Below are positions 15,824 to 23,902 of a stretch of DNA of 64,000 nucleotides, piece after piece. Where the stretch lies: NCBI RefSeq assembly GCF_014650915.1, contig NZ_BMVW01000006.1, positions 77,811 through 141,810 of the forward strand, in the 5' to 3' direction. The position numbers were made by a program, and so were the translations under genes. Every line of letters starts with the position of its first letter. The stretch's first letter is position 1. The DNA comes from Streptomyces poonensis. GTDB taxonomy: Bacteria > Actinomycetota > Actinomycetes > Streptomycetales > Streptomycetaceae. The notes under the pieces were generated by a model. It had not been told where the DNA came from, made no database searches, and saw only the letters and a list, made by a program, of their open reading frames with translations.

Positions 15824-16047
15824 CCTCTGAACTCGATTGGTTCAAAAGCAGCTACAGCGACGGCACGGAAGGTGATAGTTGCATTGAGATAGCTGTCGCC
15901 GTCGGCACAGTGCACGTACGCGACTCCAAAAACGTCGGCGGCCCGCACCTCGCGCTCGCGCGCGATGCGTGGGCCGCCTTCGTGAGCTACACGGTCATGC
16001 CGTCGGCTTCTCCTCGAGGCGCGGGAACAGGATCGCGCCCTTCGTGA
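15820..16047 (+). CDS. DUF397 small protein with 3' end running into metG
   Basis: 75 residues. The DUF397 core is clear: WFKSSYSDGTEGDSCIEIAV, VHVRDSKNVGGPHLALARDA, WAAFV. Family members usually end within a few residues of WxxFV. Here the natural stop is missing, and the frame continues about 15 codons into the antisense of metG, giving an extra tail SASPRGAGTGSRPS. The convergent overlap with metG is 53 bp. Like its relatives it is probably the small partner of the preceding XRE regulator. Confidence 0.8.
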   Translation: MTSELDWFKSSYSDGTEGDSCIEIAVAVGTVHVRDSKNVGGPHLALARDAWAAFVSYTVMPSASPRGAGTGSRPS

Positions 16048-17611
16048 TCGTCGAGCCGGCCGGGAGCCTGCCCCAGTCGCCCGTCTCCTGGATTCGCTGG
16101 TCCGCGAGGGCGCCGAGACCGGCCTCCGCGCCGAGGGACTCCCAGAGCTTGGCGGAGGTGTCCGGCATGACCGGGTTGAGCAGGACCGCCACCGCGCGCA
16201 GCGACTCCGCGGCCGTGTAGAGGATCGTCGCCAGGCGGGCCTTGCCCTCCTCGGACGTGTCCTTGGCGACCTTCCAGGGCTCCTGCTCGGTGATGTAGCC
16301 GTTGACCTGCTTGACGAAGTCGAAGACCGCCAGGATGCCGCCCTGGAAGTCCAGCTCCTCGCCGATCTTCCGGTCGGCCGTCTCGACCGCCTTCGCCAGG
16401 CCCTCTTGGATCGCCTGCTCGGCCTCACCGGATGCCGTCGCCTCCGGCAGCGTGCCGCCGAAGTACTTGCCGACCATGGCAGCCACGCGGGAGGCGAGGT
16501 TGCCGTAGTCGTTCGCCAGCTCGCTCGTGTAGCGGGCGGAGAAGTCCTCCCACGAGAACGAGCCGTCCTGGCCGAATGCGATCGCGCGCAGGAAGTACCA
16601 GCGGTAGGCGTCCACGCCGAAGTGCGAGGTCAGGTCCTGCGGCTTGATGCCGGTCAGGTTCGACTTCGACATCTTCTCGCCGCCGACCATCAGCCAGCCG
16701 TTGGCCGCGACCTTGCGGGGCAGGGGCAGGCCCTGCGCCATCAGCATCGCCGGCCAGATCACCGCGTGGAAGCGGAGGATGTCCTTGCCGACCAGGTGGA
16801 CGTCGGCCGGGAAGGTCGACTCGAACTTCTCGGGGTTCTCGTTGTAGCCGACCGCCGTGGCGTAGTTGAGGAGCGCGTCGACCCACACGTAGATGACGTG
16901 CTTGTCGTCCCACGGGATCGGGATGCCCCAGTCGAACGTCGAGCGGGAGATCGACAGGTCCTGAAGGCCCTGGCGGACGAAGTTCACGACCTCGTTGCGC
17001 GCGGACTCGGGCTGGATGAAGCCCGGGTTGGCCTCGTAGTGCGCGAGCAGCTTGTCGCCGTACTCGCTGAGCTTGAAGAAGTAGTTCTCCTCGGCGAGGA
17101 TCTCCACCGGCTTCTTGTGGATCGGGCACAGCTTCTGGCCGGCGTACTCGCCCTCGCCGTCGAGCAGCTCACCGGGGAGCTTGTACTCCTCGCAGCCGAC
17201 GCAGTACGGGCCCTCGTAGCCGCCCTTGTAGATCTCGTCCTTGTCGTACAGGTCCTGCACGAACTCCTGGACGCGGTCCGTGTGCCGCTTCTGCGTGGTG
17301 CGGATGAAGTCGTCGTTCGCGATCTCCAGGTGCTCCCAGAGAGGCTGCCACGCTTCGGTGACGAGCTTGTCGGCCCACTCCTGCGGGCTGACGCCGTTCG
17401 CCTCCGCGGTGCGCATGATCTTCTGACCGTGCTCGTCCGTGCCGGTGAGGTACCACACCTTCTCGCCGCGCTGACGGTGCCAGCGGGTGAGCACGTCCCC
17501 TGCAACGGTCGTGTAGGCGTGGCCCAGGTGAGGAGCGTCGTTGACGTAGTAGATGGGGGTGGAGACGTAGAACGCCTTCTCACCCTGCTTCTCGGATCCA
17601 GTGGCCGCCAT
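15995..17611 (-). CDS. metG: Methionine-tRNA ligase
   Basis: 538 residues, class I aminoacyl-tRNA synthetase. HLGH at residues 28-31 and KMSKS at about 312-316 are the two ATP-binding signatures. The connective insert contains YCVGCEEY and LCPIHKKP, a single zinc knuckle. The anticodon-binding helical domain begins near residue 390, and there is no C-terminal tRNA-binding OB domain, as in the short MetG form. ATG 17611. A strong terminator stands upstream, so it has its own promoter. Its last 53 bp overlap the convergent DUF397 gene. Confidence 0.97.
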   Translation of the reverse strand: MAATGSEKQGEKAFYVSTPIYYVNDAPHLGHAYTTVAGDVLTRWHRQRGEKVWYLTGTDEHGQKIMRTAEANGVSPQEWADKLVTEAWQPLWEHLEIANDDFIRTTQKRHTDRVQEFVQDLYDKDEIYKGGYEGPYCVGCEEYKLPGELLDGEGEYAGQKLCPIHKKPVEILAEENYFFKLSEYGDKLLAHYEANPGFIQPESARNEVVNFVRQGLQDLSISRSTFDWGIPIPWDDKHVIYVWVDALLNYATAVGYNENPEKFESTFPADVHLVGKDILRFHAVIWPAMLMAQGLPLPRKVAANGWLMVGGEKMSKSNLTGIKPQDLTSHFGVDAYRWYFLRAIAFGQDGSFSWEDFSARYTSELANDYGNLASRVAAMVGKYFGGTLPEATASGEAEQAIQEGLAKAVETADRKIGEELDFQGGILAVFDFVKQVNGYITEQEPWKVAKDTSEEGKARLATILYTAAESLRAVAVLLNPVMPDTSAKLWESLGAEAGLGALADQRIQETGDWGRLPAGSTITKGAILFPRLEEKPTA

Positions 17612-17656
17612 GGTCGAAATCCTACTGTCCCCGTGTAGATCGACTCACACGCGTTT

Positions 17657-17698
17657 CGGGTGGCGGACGGTCTGCCTCCGATGTCCGTCCGCCACCCG
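17657..17698 (-). terminator. Terminator between VWA gene and metG
   Basis: A 14-bp perfect stem, CGGGTGGCGGACGG / CCGTCCGCCACCCG, with a 14-nt loop, placed 27 bp after the stop of the VWA protein gene on the minus strand. Confidence 0.8.
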
Positions 17699-17724
17699 TG
17701 GTGCGTGTCACATGGGGTACGGCG

Positions 17725-19608
17725 TCATGGACGCCAGTTCGCCAGTACGCCCTCGAAGAGCTCGCCGTCCGTCAGCTCGCGCGGGGTCTCGCCGGCCAGG
17801 AAGTGGGCGGTGTTGCCCGTCTTGAGCTTGCGGAGGTAGTCGAACGCCTTGTTCTCCGGGTCACCGAAGGCGATGAAGGAGAAGAAGACGGAGGGGTTCG
17901 TCTTCGCCGCGTCTGTGAGGGACTGGGTCGCGGGGGTCTTGGCGTCCGGGGCGCCGTCCGTCTGGAAGAGGACGAGGGCGGGGTCCTTGGTGCCGGAGGT
18001 GTCGTAGTCGGTGATGATCTGCTCCACCGCCGCGTGGTAGCTCGTACGGCCCATGCGGCCGAGGCCCGCGTGCAGCTCGTCGATCTTGTTCTCGTGCGCG
18101 GCGAGGGTGAGCTCGCCGGTGCCGTCGAGCTCCGTGGAGAAGAAGACGACGTGCACCTTGGCCTCGGGGTCCAGGTGGGCTGCGAGGGCGAGGGCCTGCT
18201 CTCCGAGTGCCTGGGCGGAGCCGTCCTTGTAGTACGGGCGCATGGAGGCGGAGCGGTCGAGGACGAGGTAGACGCGGGCACGCGTGCCGGTCAGTCCGTG
18301 TTTCTCCAGCTCCGCGCCGGCGGCGTCGTACGCGGTGACGAGGTCCGGGGCGGTGGTGGTGAGGGTGGCGCGGGGGCAGGCGGGGCCGGTGGTCGTGGTC
18401 TCTTCCGTGACTGGCTCCGGCTGCTCCGGCTCGGCGTCCTTTTCGGTCTCCGGCTCGGCGTCCGTTTCGGTCTCCGGCTCGACCGCCTTCTTGGCGACCG
18501 TGGTGACGATTTCGGGCTTCGGCTCGGGTTCCGCCTCGGGCTTCGGCTCGGGTTCCGCCTCGGCGGTGGGCTCCTGCTCGGGCTGCGCGGTGGCTGACGG
18601 CTCCTGGGCCTCGGCCTCGGCCTCCGCCTTGGCTTCGGGCTCGGTCCCGGGCTGGGGCTCCGTGTCCGCCTCGGCCTCGGCCTCGGTCGCGGGCTGCGGC
18701 TCGGTCTTGGTCTCCGGCTCCGCCGACGGGGTGCCTTCGGGCTCGGTGGCCGGGGCGGGCGCGGGCTCGGGTGCCGACTCCGGCTCGGGGGCGGAAGCGG
18801 GTGAGGCTTCGGCGACGGGCTCGGGCTCCGGCTCCGGCTCGGCGGCAGGAGTGGGCTCGGACGTCGGCTTCGCCTCCTCGACGGGCTTGAGCGTCGGCTC
18901 GGGGACGGTCTCGTCGGCAGGAGAGGGGGCCGCTTCGGCGACCGGCTCGGGTGAGGGTTCCGGGGCGGGTACGGGCTCCGGCTCGGACTCGACGACGGGC
19001 TCCGGCTCGGTTTCCGCGATCGGCTCGGGTGCGGGCTCGGGCTCCGGGGCCGGCTTCGACTCGCTTGTCGGCGCCGGCTCAGGAGTGGTCTCGGCCACCG
19101 GCTCCGGTGCAGGCTCCGGCTCGGGCTGGGGCTCCGCGTCCTGCTTCGGCTGCTCCGCCGGGGGCGCCTGCCGCGGCTCCTCGGCCGAGGTCTCCGGCTC
19201 GGGCTCCGGTTCGGGCTGTTCCGCCGGAGGCGTGGGGCGGGGCTTGGGGACCGTCACGTTGTCGAAGGCCGCGGAGACCAGTTCGTCGGCCATGGACGGG
19301 GTCGGCTTGGCCTCGGGCTCGGGCCCGGACGAGGCGGTGGGCTCCGGGGCCGGGGCCGGGGCCGGGGCCTCGTCCTCGAGCTTCGGTGTCTCGTCCACGC
19401 CGGTCGCCGTCTCCGTCGCCGGCGGCGTCACCGTGTCGCGCTCCTCCGACGGGGCCGGGATCCGGTCGCCCTGCGAGGTGGCGTCCTCCGACCCGTCCGC
19501 GGTCTTCCGTGACGGGTCCTGCGCAGCCTCCCGCAGGGGCTCCGCGTCGGTGTCGCGCCCCTTGCGCGAGCGGCCGAACGCGTTCCGCAGGAGAGAGAGA
19601 ATGCCCAT
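17725..19608 (-). CDS. VWA (TerF-like) protein with long Pro/Glu-rich region
   Basis: 627 residues. ATG 19608 (MGILSLLRNAFGRSRKGR) follows GAAGGG; upstream frame is unconserved. Residues about 75-400 are a low-complexity tract dominated by P, E, A and T with PEPEPEP-type repeats, presumably extended and highly acidic. The C-terminal 200 residues are a von Willebrand A domain of the TerF type: VYLVLDRSASMRPYYKDGSA gives the MIDAS DxSxS, VHVVFFSTELDG and ALVLFQTDGAPDAK complete the site. TerF-like VWA proteins occur with tellurite-resistance TerD systems, but no ter genes are in the window. No signal peptide is visible, so it is likely cytosolic. Confidence 0.82.
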   Translation of the reverse strand: MGILSLLRNAFGRSRKGRDTDAEPLREAAQDPSRKTADGSEDATSQGDRIPAPSEERDTVTPPATETATGVDETPKLEDEAPAPAPAPEPTASSGPEPEAKPTPSMADELVSAAFDNVTVPKPRPTPPAEQPEPEPEPETSAEEPRQAPPAEQPKQDAEPQPEPEPAPEPVAETTPEPAPTSESKPAPEPEPAPEPIAETEPEPVVESEPEPVPAPEPSPEPVAEAAPSPADETVPEPTLKPVEEAKPTSEPTPAAEPEPEPEPVAEASPASAPEPESAPEPAPAPATEPEGTPSAEPETKTEPQPATEAEAEADTEPQPGTEPEAKAEAEAEAQEPSATAQPEQEPTAEAEPEPKPEAEPEPKPEIVTTVAKKAVEPETETDAEPETEKDAEPEQPEPVTEETTTTGPACPRATLTTTAPDLVTAYDAAGAELEKHGLTGTRARVYLVLDRSASMRPYYKDGSAQALGEQALALAAHLDPEAKVHVVFFSTELDGTGELTLAAHENKIDELHAGLGRMGRTSYHAAVEQIITDYDTSGTKDPALVLFQTDGAPDAKTPATQSLTDAAKTNPSVFFSFIAFGDPENKAFDYLRKLKTGNTAHFLAGETPRELTDGELFEGVLANWRP

Positions 19609-19761
19609 GTGCGCAACCCTTCGCATGAGTTGTAGCCCGTCTATCCCTGGCCAGGACGGACACGTAAGGTTAGCGGCCGACGCGGGCGATCTTGGGGAGG
19701 GGAGGGCCAGTCGGTTACCTCCGCCGCGCCTCGCTGTCAACACCGCCCGACTCCCTCCGGG

Positions 19762-19783
19762 GTTCACCCCTCGTTCACCAGGA
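19762..19783 (+). promoter_or_regulatory. PHO box (PhoP direct repeat) upstream of phoX-like gene
   Basis: Two adjacent 11-nt units GTTCACCCCTC and GTTCACCAGGA share GTTCACC with exact 11-nt periodicity. This is the known form of Streptomyces PhoP operators. It lies 69 bp before the GTG start of a secreted phosphatase, so phosphate-starvation control is strongly suggested. Confidence 0.8.
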
Positions 19784-19851
19784 AGCAGCGCTTTCGCTCG
19801 CATGTGCCCCTAGCGTCACGTCGACATCACGGGCACGTATGGGAGAGCAAA

Positions 19852-21933
19852 GTGCGCAAACTGCTGCCGATCCTCGGGACCAATGGGGCGTCGCATCCCG
19901 GTGGGCGGTCTGCCCTGACCTGCCGTTTCCGCTGTGGCGACGCCTGCTTCCACGAGGTGCCGAACACCAGCACCAATGAATACGTCGGCGACGTCATCGC
20001 CGGTGCGCTCAGCCGCCGTTCGATGATGCGCGCCGCTGCCGTCGTCACCGTGGCGTCCGCCGCCGGTACGGCCGCCCTGACGGCCGGTGCCCCGCAGGCG
20101 CAGGCCGCCGCCCCGGCCGCGGCGGACAAGGGCAAGCACGGGGGCAAGGGGAAGGCCGCACGCGGGCTGCGCTTCACCCCCGTCGCTCCCAACACCGCCG
20201 ACCAGGTCACCGTCCCCGAGGGCTACCGGCAGAACGTCGTCATCCGCTGGGGCGAGCCCATCCTGCGCGGCGCCCCCGCCTTCGACCCGGAGAAGCAGAC
20301 GGCCAAGGCCCAGGCCGGGCAGTTCGGGTACAACAACGACTTCCTGGCGCTGCTGCCGCTGCCCGGTGAGCGGGGCCGCCAGATCCTCGTCGCGAACCAC
20401 GAGTACACCGACGAGGTGCTCATGTTCCGCGACTACGACTCCGACAACCCCACCCGCGAGCAGGTGGAGATCGGCTGGGCGGCGCACGGTCTCTCGGCCG
20501 TCGTGGTGGAGGAGGACCGCCGCACCGGCAAGCTCACCGTCGTGTCCCGGCACCAGCTCAACCGCCGTATCACCGCCACCACCAAGTTCAAGCTGACCGG
20601 TCCGGCGGCCGGCTCCGACCTGGTGAAGACCTCCGCCGACCCGTCCGGCACCACGGTCCTCGGCACCCTCAACAACTGCGCGGGCGGCGTCACGCCCTGG
20701 GGCACGACGCTCCACGGCGAGGAGAACTTCAACCAGTACTTCGCCCACGGCACCCGGACGACCGACAAGCGGTACGGCCTGGGCAGCGGGGCAACCGACC
20801 GCAAGTGGGAGCGTTTCGACAAGCGGTTCGACGTCGCGCAGGAGCCGAACGAGGTCCACCGCTTCGGGTACGTCGTCGAGCTCGACCCGTACGACCCCGA
20901 CTCCACGCCCCGCAAGCACACCGCTCTCGGCCGGTTCAAGCACGAGGGCGCGACCGTGCGCCTCACCTCGGACGGCCGCCCCGTCGTCTACACCGGTGAC
21001 GACGAGCGCTTCGACTACTTCTACAAGTTCGTCGGCAGCAAGCGGATGAAGAAGGGCAGCTCCCGGGCCGTCCGCGAGCACAACCTCTCCCTCCTCGACG
21101 AGGGCACGCTGTACGTCGCCAAGCTGACCGGTGACTCCCCGGCGATCGAGATCGACGGCACCGGCAAGCTGCCGAACGACGGCGAGTTCGACGGCAGCGG
21201 TGAGTGGATCCCGCTGGCCACCGCGACCGCCAAGGGCGCCGTCTCGCACGTCGACGGCATGACGGCGGAGGAGGTCTTCGTCTTCACGCGCCTCGCCGGT
21301 GACAAGGTGGGCGCCACGAAGATGGACCGCCCCGAGGACGTCGAGCCCAACCCGGTCACCGGCAAGGTCTACGTCGCCCTGACGAACAACTCCAACCGCG
21401 GTGTCGGCTCCAACGCCAAGGCGGACGAGGCCAACCCGCGCAACGCCAACAAGCACGGCCAGGTCCTGGAGCTCACCGAGCGCTGGAACCGCGCGGACAG
21501 CACGAGGTTCGCCTGGTCGCTGTTCCTCGTGGCGGGCGACCCCGACGACCCGGCGACGTACTTCGCGGGCTTCCCCAAGGACCGGGTCAGCCCGATCTCC
21601 TGCCCGGACAACGTCGCCTTCGACTCGTACGGCAACCTGTGGATCTCCACCGACGGCTCCGCCCTCGGCTCGCACGACGGCCTGTTCGGCGTCGCCACGC
21701 GCGGTGACCGGCGCGGCGAGCTCAAGCAGTTCCTGACGGTGCCGACGGGTGCCGAGACCTGCGGGCCGGTGATCCAGGACCGGCGTGTGCTGGTGGCCGT
21801 GCAGCACCCGGGCGAGGTCGACGGGGCCTCCGCCACGAACCCGGGCAGCACCTGGCCCGACGGGCCCGGCAAGATCTCGCGCCCGGCCGTCGTCGCGGTG
21901 TGGCGCGCGGACGGCAGCGACATCGGCGAGTGA
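19852..21933 (+). CDS. phoX: PhoX-family secreted alkaline phosphatase (DUF839)
   Basis: 693 residues from GTG 19852, preceded by GGAGAGCAAA. The N-terminus has an unusually long leader before the Tat motif SRRSMMRAAAVVTVASAAG (about residues 53-71) with an AQAAAP cleavage region. The mature part matches PhoX/DUF839: GYNNDFLALLPLPG, LVANHEYTDEVLMF, NCAGGVTPWGTTLHGEENFN, MDRPEDVEPNP, and the final CPDNVAFDSYGNLWISTDGS. Conserved Glu, Asp and His residues in these motifs bind Ca and Fe in the characterised enzyme. It scavenges phosphate from extracellular phosphomonoesters. The PHO box upstream supports this role. The 3' end overlaps a 13-nt tandem repeat. Confidence 0.9.
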   Translation: MRKLLPILGTNGASHPGGRSALTCRFRCGDACFHEVPNTSTNEYVGDVIAGALSRRSMMRAAAVVTVASAAGTAALTAGAPQAQAAAPAAADKGKHGGKGKAARGLRFTPVAPNTADQVTVPEGYRQNVVIRWGEPILRGAPAFDPEKQTAKAQAGQFGYNNDFLALLPLPGERGRQILVANHEYTDEVLMFRDYDSDNPTREQVEIGWAAHGLSAVVVEEDRRTGKLTVVSRHQLNRRITATTKFKLTGPAAGSDLVKTSADPSGTTVLGTLNNCAGGVTPWGTTLHGEENFNQYFAHGTRTTDKRYGLGSGATDRKWERFDKRFDVAQEPNEVHRFGYVVELDPYDPDSTPRKHTALGRFKHEGATVRLTSDGRPVVYTGDDERFDYFYKFVGSKRMKKGSSRAVREHNLSLLDEGTLYVAKLTGDSPAIEIDGTGKLPNDGEFDGSGEWIPLATATAKGAVSHVDGMTAEEVFVFTRLAGDKVGATKMDRPEDVEPNPVTGKVYVALTNNSNRGVGSNAKADEANPRNANKHGQVLELTERWNRADSTRFAWSLFLVAGDPDDPATYFAGFPKDRVSPISCPDNVAFDSYGNLWISTDGSALGSHDGLFGVATRGDRRGELKQFLTVPTGAETCGPVIQDRRVLVAVQHPGEVDGASATNPGSTWPDGPGKISRPAVVAVWRADGSDIGE

Positions 21934-21985
21934 TCTCGGCGGGTGACCTCGCCGAGTGACATCGGCGAGTGACCTCGGCGAGCGG
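21921..21985. repeat. 13-nt tandem repeat spanning the phoX stop codon
   Basis: Five 13-nt units: CATCGGCGAGTGA, TCTCGGCGGGTGA, CCTCGCCGAGTGA, CATCGGCGAGTGA and CCTCGGCGAGCGG. The first contains the last codons and stop of phoX, so the end of the gene has been copied repeatedly into the 3' untranslated region. Confidence 0.85.
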
Positions 21986-22014
21986 GGGCGCTTCTCTTCT
22001 GAGGAGCGCCCCCG
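21983..22014. terminator. Bidirectional terminator between phoX and endonuclease-like gene
   Basis: A 10-bp perfect stem CGGGGGCGCT / AGCGCCCCCG with a 12-nt loop between two convergent genes. Confidence 0.75.
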
Positions 22015-22021
22015 TTCGCCG

Positions 22022-23113
22022 TCACGTCCGGTCGTGCAGCGTGAGGTCGACGACCAGGGCACGGTGGTCGGTGTCGTCGAGGTCGAGGAAGCGGGCCCGG
22101 CGCGCGGCGAAGTCCCCGCTCACGAGGACGTGGTCGATCTGCGCGCCCAGCGCCAGGGGGCCGCGGGCGGTCCGGGCGGGCCAGGTGGGGGTGCGGGACT
22201 CCCCGGCGAGCCGTGTGCTGTCGTACAGGCCGGCGTCGAGGATGCGGCGGAAGGCCGCATGGTCCTGGGAGGCGTTGAAGTCGCCGGCGAGGATCGTGGG
22301 CGTGCCGCGGCCGGCCGCGGCGTACGCGCGCAGGGCACCGAGCTCGCGGCGCCAGGTGTCCAGCTGGTCCGGCAGCGGCGGCATGGGGTGGGCGAGCTGG
22401 AGCCGTACGGGGTGGCCCGCGACATCGGCGGTCGCGCCGGGCATGCCCAGGGTGCCGGTGACACCGTCGGCCGGGGTGAGCCGGTGTCCGCTGAGGATGA
22501 CGGAGCCCTCGGAGCCGTACGCGTCGACGGCCTGCCGGTACGGGTAGGCGCCGGTGTCACCGCCGAAGGCCTTCCTGAGCGCGGCGGAGCAGGTGTACTC
22601 GCATTCCTGGACGAACACGATGTCGGGGCGGTGCCGGCGGATCTCGTCGACGAGGGCGTCCGTTCCCTGCCCGAACCGCACGTTGGCCGTCAGCACCCGG
22701 AGCTCGGCCACGGGTCTGCCGCCCGGGTCGCCGGACTTCCCGTACGGCTCCAGGAACCATGCGAGCGCCCCGAGGACGATCACACCCCACAGCAGGACGA
22801 GCCGCCGGCGGGCGAGCGCGGCGAGCAGCAGGGCGGCGCCCGTGGGGGCGAGGAGCCAGGGCAGGAAGGCGAGCAGCTGGGGCACCGGGGTGACGCCGTC
22901 GCTGTCCGCCGCCCGGCATCCGACGACCACGCTCACCCCGAGGAGCAGGAGCCCGGCGCACCAGGCGGCGGCCCGCCGCCCGCCCGTCCGTTCCCCCTCG
23001 CCCACCGCCCGGTCGGCCGCCGCTGTGTCCACGTCCCGGCCTCCGCCCGGTCGCTGGGTGCCCGCTCTCCGGATCCCCTCGAACTCCTGGTGACGCTCCT
23101 GGTGACTCCTCAT
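22022..23113 (-). CDS. Membrane-anchored endonuclease/exonuclease/phosphatase-family protein
   Basis: 363 residues. Three hydrophobic segments lie at about residues 46-64, 76-98 and 103-120. The extracytoplasmic EEP domain follows: RVLTANVRFGQG (Asn), PDIVFVQECEYT (Glu), LAGDFNASQDH (Asp/Asn) and the final DDTDHRALVVDL (Asp-His). All catalytic positions are intact. Family members hydrolyse phosphodiesters in nucleic acids, inositol phosphates or lipids; the substrate is unknown. Position next to a phosphate-scavenging enzyme makes a phosphate-release role attractive but unproven. ATG 23113 has only a weak ribosome site, so a start up to 40 codons further in is possible. Confidence 0.78.
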   Translation of the reverse strand: MRSHQERHQEFEGIRRAGTQRPGGGRDVDTAAADRAVGEGERTGGRRAAAWCAGLLLLGVSVVVGCRAADSDGVTPVPQLLAFLPWLLAPTGAALLLAALARRRLVLLWGVIVLGALAWFLEPYGKSGDPGGRPVAELRVLTANVRFGQGTDALVDEIRRHRPDIVFVQECEYTCSAALRKAFGGDTGAYPYRQAVDAYGSEGSVILSGHRLTPADGVTGTLGMPGATADVAGHPVRLQLAHPMPPLPDQLDTWRRELGALRAYAAAGRGTPTILAGDFNASQDHAAFRRILDAGLYDSTRLAGESRTPTWPARTARGPLALGAQIDHVLVSGDFAARRARFLDLDDTDHRALVVDLTLHDRT

Positions 23114-23170
23114 GAAGACGGGGATTCCGGAAAGAAGGTTGCCACTGTGCCGTCGGTGCGGTGTCGAGTG

Positions 23171-23223
23171 GATGCGCCGGGCGGGATGCGCCGGGCGGGA
23201 GTCGCCGGGCGGGAGGCGCCGGG
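23171..23223. repeat. 14-nt tandem repeat in intergenic region
   Basis: Four units of the pattern GATGCGCCGGGCGG (23171, 23185, 23199 with GAGT, 23213 with GAGG partial), in the 157-bp gap between the endonuclease-like gene and the DUF7144-type gene. Confidence 0.8.
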
Positions 23224-23225
23224 AT

Positions 23226-23266
23226 GTGGCGGGCGACGGCCGTGATCACCGTCCGCCGCCCGCCAC
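23226..23266 (-). terminator. Terminator after the small membrane protein gene
   Basis: GTGGCGGGC (23226-23234) pairs with GCCCGCCAC (23258-23266); the arms are extended by further GC-rich complementarity inside. It lies 4 bp after the stop of the minus-strand gene. Confidence 0.6.
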
Positions 23267-23270
23267 CCGG

Positions 23271-23717
23271 TCACCTCGTCGCGTAGGTGTCCCGCACCGT
23301 CAGCAGGGACCAGATGACGAACACGCCGATCGCGATCGAGATCACCGACCAGACGGGCGCGTACGGCAGGAACAGGAAGTTCTCGATGATGTACAGCGCC
23401 GCCAGGACGACACCGGCGACGCGTGCCCAGGACTTGCCCTTGAGCAGGCCGAAGCCGGTGACGGCGACCAGTACGCCGAGAATCAGGTGGATCCAGCCCC
23501 AGGCGGTGAGGCTGAACTCGTACACGTAGTCACCGACGAACGCGTACACGGTGTCCCTGGCGATGCCCGCGATGCCGTTCAGGATGCTGAGCACGCCGGT
23601 CACCACCAACAGGACCCCGGCGAAGGCGGTGCCACCGGCGGCCAGGCCCGTACCCCGCGGGCGGGCCGGGTGCGGAGGGGCCGAGCTCGGTGAGGATGCG
23701 GTGGGTTGCTGGGCCAT
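23271..23717 (-). CDS. DUF7144-type four-helix membrane protein
   Basis: 148 residues. A short Pro/Ser-rich cytosolic tail (residues 1-25) is followed by four transmembrane segments at about 27-48, 72-92, 96-113 and 118-138. The pattern GVLSILNGIAGIARDTVYAF, YVYEFSLTAWGWIHLILGVL and VAVTGFGLLKGKSWARVAGV is characteristic of a widespread actinobacterial family of unknown function. ATG 23717 has a strong GAGGAGG site. It is a single-gene unit with its own terminator. Confidence 0.8.
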   Translation of the reverse strand: MAQQPTASSPSSAPPHPARPRGTGLAAGGTAFAGVLLVVTGVLSILNGIAGIARDTVYAFVGDYVYEFSLTAWGWIHLILGVLVAVTGFGLLKGKSWARVAGVVLAALYIIENFLFLPYAPVWSVISIAIGVFVIWSLLTVRDTYATR

Positions 23718-23902
23718 GAGGGCCTCCTCGGCTTCGACAGCTCATCCGCATGCTTGTGCCGGGGCGGCGGGACCGCACTCGGCGTGGGCCGGACGGATGA
23801 GTCGCGATACGGTCCGAACCGCCTCAGACTACTCGGGACGGGACGTCCCGCAGCGCCGCGCTGCACTCTTTCGGCCGCCGCCCCAGGCCGCCCGGCGTGG
23901 CG

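Noticed and set aside
18284..19813. A 509-codon Ser/Gly-rich frame antisense to the Pro/Glu tract
   Set aside because: It is the complement of repeated CCxGAx codons; the VWA domain fixes the true strand.
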